Source: Polyangiaceae bacterium
GTDB taxonomy: Bacteria; Myxococcota_A; Polyangia; Polyangiales; Polyangiaceae
NCBI GenBank assembly: GCA_013361525.1
Contig: JABFXY010000087.1
Coordinates: 1-64,000 of the forward strand
Direction of reading: 5' to 3'
Length of the DNA: 64,000 nt
A program made the position numbers and the translations under genes. The stretch's first letter is position 1, and every line of letters starts with the position of its first letter. The notes under the pieces are model-generated. The model did not search any database, was not told the DNA's origin, and saw only the letters and a program-made list of their open reading frames with translations. Positions 61,444-64,000 of the stretch are shown here, piece by piece.

Positions 61444-61589
61444 AGATCAGAGGGGTCGCCAAGGGCGCCAAGGGCAGAAAGAGAAAGAGGAGGATTTAGT
61501 GATTCGAATTCGAAGCTCTTACTTCTTCTTCTCTCTTCTCCCTCCTTCTGCCCTTGGCTCCCTTGGCGACCCCTCTCTCTCCGATCTCA
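61444..61589. repeat. Palindromic element, copy D (between Omp85 and the next minus-strand genes)
   Basis: The arms start GAGATC and end GATCTC, then AGGGGTCGCCAAGGGCGCCA against CCCTTGGCGACCCCT and TTCTGCCCTTGG. The purine tract GAAAGAGAAAGAGGAGGA pairs with the pyrimidine tract TCTTCTTCTCTCTTCTCCCT, with a TTCGAATTCGAA dyad near the tip. The right end overlaps the stop codon (61587-61589) of the following minus-strand gene. Same family as the other three copies. Confidence 0.9.
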
Positions 61590-61943
61590 GACGGGGCCGA
61601 GGCGGTCGGATCGGATGGCGTCGCCGAGCTTGATCATGTCGATGCCTTCGGTCGCCAGCTCTTCGCGCATTTGGGAGCGGGCGTCGGCGGGGAGGTTGAG
61701 CCAGCGCTCGTAGAAGCCGAGGAGCTCGGTGTAGTCGGCCGAGCCGAGCCTTCCTTGTTTGCCGCCGGACGAGGCCGCTTTCACGAGCGCCGTGACGCGA
61801 TGGATCCGCGCATCGGTAACGCCGGGGGCGTCGAGCTTGCGCGGGCGGCCGTTCCTCCAATGCCAGAAGACGGCGCCGAAGATGGATGTGGCGACGGCGA
61901 GGACGATCGCAATCCAGCTCGGGACGTAACGAGCGAGCTCCAT
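61587..61943 (-). CDS. Small membrane protein, hypothetical
   Basis: The ATG at 61943 starts 2 bases after the upstream gene's stop. 118 residues: one N-terminal membrane helix (YVPSWIAIVLAVATSIFGAV), a charged cytoplasmic part with YTELLGFYERWLNLPADARS and an ending EGIDMIKLGDAIRSDRLGPV. No family recognised. It is probably the third gene of a three-gene unit. The right arm of repeat D reaches into its stop codon. Confidence 0.7.
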   Translation of the reverse strand: MELARYVPSWIAIVLAVATSIFGAVFWHWRNGRPRKLDAPGVTDARIHRVTALVKAASSGGKQGRLGSADYTELLGFYERWLNLPADARSQMREELATEGIDMIKLGDAIRSDRLGPV

Positions 61944-61945
61944 CC

Positions 61946-62548
61946 TCAGCGCACCTTCAACCAACGTCGCGCGGTGAGCCGGAAGACGAGCATGCCGATG
62001 AGCGCGCCGGCGATCGCTGCGAGCACGTCCACCATCAGCTCGAGGACGACGCTGTTGGAGCGGAGCGCGAGGGCTTTGGCGATCGACTTTCCGTAGCCTC
62101 TGCGCAGATACCCGAGCAAGAGCAACGTCGAAGCGACGAGCGCCGCGACGCCGAGCACCCGCGCGAGCATCGTGGCGACGTAGCGATAAAGAGGCGGATC
62201 GCGCGTCAGCTCGAAGACCTTCTGGACCGCGCGGAACCCTGGTGGGGGTGGAGCATCCAGCGACGGATCCGCAATCGTCGTCGCAGGCTTCGCGGGCGGG
62301 GGATCGGGGCGAGTCGAGGGGTCCACTTTCGCGGACGCAGGGTCGTCGACGACGGTGTCTTTACGAGCAGCGCCGTCACGCGCAGCAGCGTCGTCGGCGT
62401 CGACACCCGGGACAGGAAGCGGGCCGCCGCAGACGCGGCAGAACGCACTACCCTCCCGATCCTCCAGCGTCCTGCAGAGCGGGCACCTGACCGCGGGAGG
62501 CCCAGCGGTGGGAGGCCCAGCGGTAGGAGGCTCAGCGGCGGGAGGCAC
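61946..62548 (-). CDS. Zinc-ribbon membrane protein, hypothetical
   Basis: I start at the GTG at 62548 (the frame is open further; other starts are possible). About 200 residues: a Pro-rich head, a zinc ribbon (CPLCRTLEDREGSAFCRVCG), a Pro/Asp linker, and two membrane helices (ATMLARVLGVAALVASTLLL and MVDVLAAIAGALIGMLVFRL). Together with its neighbours it may form a small membrane complex; the function is unknown. Confidence 0.7.
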   Translation of the reverse strand: MPPAAEPPTAGPPTAGPPAVRCPLCRTLEDREGSAFCRVCGGPLPVPGVDADDAAARDGAARKDTVVDDPASAKVDPSTRPDPPPAKPATTIADPSLDAPPPPGFRAVQKVFELTRDPPLYRYVATMLARVLGVAALVASTLLLLGYLRRGYGKSIAKALALRSNSVVLELMVDVLAAIAGALIGMLVFRLTARRWLKVR

Positions 62549-62562
62549 GGGAGAAGCGGAGG

Positions 62563-63006
62563 TCAGCCTTCCTCTTCTTCGATCTCGAAGCGGCGCGAAG
62601 CGGTCGCGACGATCGCCGCGGCGCAGTCCTCGCAAAGGCCCGGCTCTTCCCAGCGGAGCTCGCCGTCGCGCGCCCAGAAGTAGAGACCGCGGCCGGCGGG
62701 CTCACCCTCGATCGGGCCGTCGCATGCATCGCACGTCGCGGTGGCACCAGCCTCGGAGCCCGGGCGCTCGCGATCGGCATGACGCGCGGCGAGCGCCATC
62801 GCCGCCACCTCGTCCGCGACGTACGTGGTCATGGGAACGATCGACGACAGCGCGTCACCATCACGAGCCACGCCGGCCCTGACTGCAGGACCCGATTGCG
62901 GCATGGGCTCGTCGCGCATCGGAGCGGCGGCCGGCTTGTGAGCCGTCGTCTCGGATACGGAGCCCTTCGCGCGATGTCGGCCGGAGCTGTCCCCACCGTC
63001 CTTCAT
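62563..63006 (-). CDS. Zinc-binding small protein, hypothetical
   Basis: 147 residues from the ATG at 63006. The first 85 are low complexity (KDGGDSSGRHRAKGSVSETT and so on). The C-terminal 60 have two CxxC pairs about 35 residues apart (CDACDGPIEGEPAGRG, then LCEDCAAAIVA) with W and F between, a treble-clef-like zinc site. It ends in EEEEG. No signal peptide; soluble. It is the first gene of the run leading to 61946 and 61587. No family recognised. Confidence 0.7.
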   Translation of the reverse strand: MKDGGDSSGRHRAKGSVSETTAHKPAAAPMRDEPMPQSGPAVRAGVARDGDALSSIVPMTTYVADEVAAMALAARHADRERPGSEAGATATCDACDGPIEGEPAGRGLYFWARDGELRWEEPGLCEDCAAAIVATASRRFEIEEEEG

Positions 63007-63041
63007 ATTGCAGCCCCGACTCTAGCAGACAGGACGAAGAC

Positions 63042-64000
63042 TCAAGAGGCAGATGAATCGGTCTGCTCCTCGACGTCTTCCGCCGGCTTTTTCTTCGCTT
63101 TCGGTTTCGCGGCCGATCGATCGCCCGTCTGCTCGCAGCTCGCGAGCAGGATCTCGGCGATATCGAGCTGCTTGATCGACTCTTCCTTCGACTCGGCCTT
63201 GAGACCGTCGGTCAACATCGTCTGGCAGAAGGGACACGCGCTCGCGACCGTCTCGGCGCCCGTTTCGAGGAGCTGGTTCGTGCGCTTGACGTTCACGCGA
63301 TCCTTGTTCTGCTCCTCCATCCACATCTGCGCGCCGCCGGCTCCGCAACACAGACCCTTGTTGCGGTTCCAGCTCTCCACCTCGAGCAGCTCGAGGCCGG
63401 GGACGCTCTTGAGGACATCGCGGGGAGCGTCGTACACGTTGTTGTAGCGGCCGAGGTAACAGGAGTCGTGATAGGCGACCTTGGCCTTCACGGTGCCGCG
63501 CGGCTGGAGCTTCTTCTCGTTGACGAGGTTCGAGAGAAACTCTGCGTGGTGCACGACCTCGAACTTGGCGCCGAAGTCGGGGTACTCGTTCGCGAGGGTG
63601 TTGAAGCAGTGCGGGCACGCCGTGACGATGGTGCGGATGCCGCCCTGCTCTTTGTAGCCGTTGAGCGTGGCGACGTTCTGCTCGGCGAGCATGAGGAAGA
63701 GGTATTCGTTGCCGGCGCGGCGGGCGGGATCGCCGGTGCAGGTCTCTTCTTGGCCGAGGATGGCGAAGTCGACGCCGGCCTCTTTCATCAGCTTCGCCGT
63801 CGCGCGCGCGACCTTCTTCGCGCGGTCGTCGTAGCTTCCGGCGCAGCCGACCCAATAGAGGACCTTTGCGTCGGGCTTGTCGCTCATCAACGGGATGTCG
63901 AGGCCATCGGCCCAGTTCGCGCGATCGACGCGCGCGAGGTTCCACGGGTTGCCGTTCACCTCCATCGCGCCGAAGGGGCCGTTGAGCTGCGCGGGGAACT
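63042..64000 (-). CDS. Iron-sulfur oxidoreductase, C-terminal CCG-domain part (continues beyond the window)
   Basis: Partial gene: the frame stays open to the window end (before MEVNGNPWNLAR it reads FPAQLNGPFGA, as in full-length homologues), so the true start lies upstream. About 318 residues are present. Two CCG-type cysteine-rich repeats (VLYWVGCAGSYDDRAKKVAR, CPHCFNTLANEYPDFGA, YHDSCYLGRYNNVYDAPRDV, RNKGLCCGAGGAQMW, SACPFCQTMLTDGLKA) place it with the HdrD/GlpC-like proteins often tied to EtfAB and acyl-CoA oxidation. The C-terminus is Lys/Ala-rich. Confidence 0.88.
   Translation of the reverse strand, partial: FPAQLNGPFGAMEVNGNPWNLARVDRANWADGLDIPLMSDKPDAKVLYWVGCAGSYDDRAKKVARATAKLMKEAGVDFAILGQEETCTGDPARRAGNEYLFLMLAEQNVATLNGYKEQGGIRTIVTACPHCFNTLANEYPDFGAKFEVVHHAEFLSNLVNEKKLQPRGTVKAKVAYHDSCYLGRYNNVYDAPRDVLKSVPGLELLEVESWNRNKGLCCGAGGAQMWMEEQNKDRVNVKRTNQLLETGAETVASACPFCQTMLTDGLKAESKEESIKQLDIAEILLASCEQTGDRSAAKPKAKKKPAEDVEEQTDSSAS

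Overview
The window is a GC-rich chromosomal segment that most resembles a myxobacterium of the Sorangium/Polyangium kind. The signs are eukaryotic-type Ser/Thr kinases, an MglA-type small GTPase, many secreted lipoproteins with Gly-rich linkers after the lipobox, a DUF1552/DUF1592 secreted pair, a class II (B12) ribonucleotide reductase, and GTG or TTG starts. This assignment is inferred from gene content; there is no rRNA gene here. No prophage, insertion sequence or CRISPR array was seen, so almost everything reads as resident chromosome.

Layout. At 1-690 a minus-strand tRNA operon, Thr(TGT)-Tyr(GTA)-Gly(TCC)-Thr(GGT), leads into tuf. From 1.1 to 12.9 kb come two Ser/Thr kinases, lgt, envelope proteins, and a PEGA/TPR protein followed by a Cys-rich lipoprotein. 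A degenerate array of 51-52 bp repeats lies at 12.97-13.29 kb, next to hflX. From 15.1 to 22.1 kb a tight plus-strand run holds homoserine kinase, an M48 protease, a dynamin-like GTPase, an MglA-like GTPase, a soluble histidine kinase and thiL, several with overlapping ends. nrdJ (22.3-25.8 kb) sits behind two palindromes. From 26.7 to 36.3 kb lie RNase J with a CHAD protein, a thiolase, tatA and a very large S41 protease. From 36.5 to 43.7 kb lie a TPR protein, tldD, an OmpR-type regulator, pdxA and dtd. From 43.6 to 49.0 kb are a Cys-rich protein, DUF2237, a LOG-family protein and a second PEGA/TPR plus lipoprotein pair. From 49.1 to 55.7 kb are NUDIX, Smr, an OmpA lipoprotein, a two-module lipoprotein and a serine hydrolase. 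From 55.9 to 64 kb are the DUF1552/DUF1592 pair, an Omp85 protein with a lipobox, three small zinc-ribbon or membrane genes, and the start-truncated gene of an Fe-S oxidoreductase.

The most striking non-coding signal is a family of four palindromic elements (about 104-146 bp, arms GGTCGCCAAGGGCGCCAAG-like, purine/pyrimidine-rich stem). All four lie in gaps between convergent genes (22.2, 36.4, 55.8 and 61.5 kb). A different 94-bp palindrome overlaps the 3' end of pdxA and seems to supply its last 20 or so codons. The best candidate for an uncharacterised protein system is the repeated pair of a secreted TPR-PEGA membrane protein followed by a Gly/Cys-rich lipoprotein. It occurs at 9.9-12.2 kb (behind a Ser/Thr kinase) and again at 46.3-49.0 kb.

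Limits: starts were chosen by eye from Shine-Dalgarno sequences, overlaps and signal peptides. Families were recognised from motifs, without database searches.
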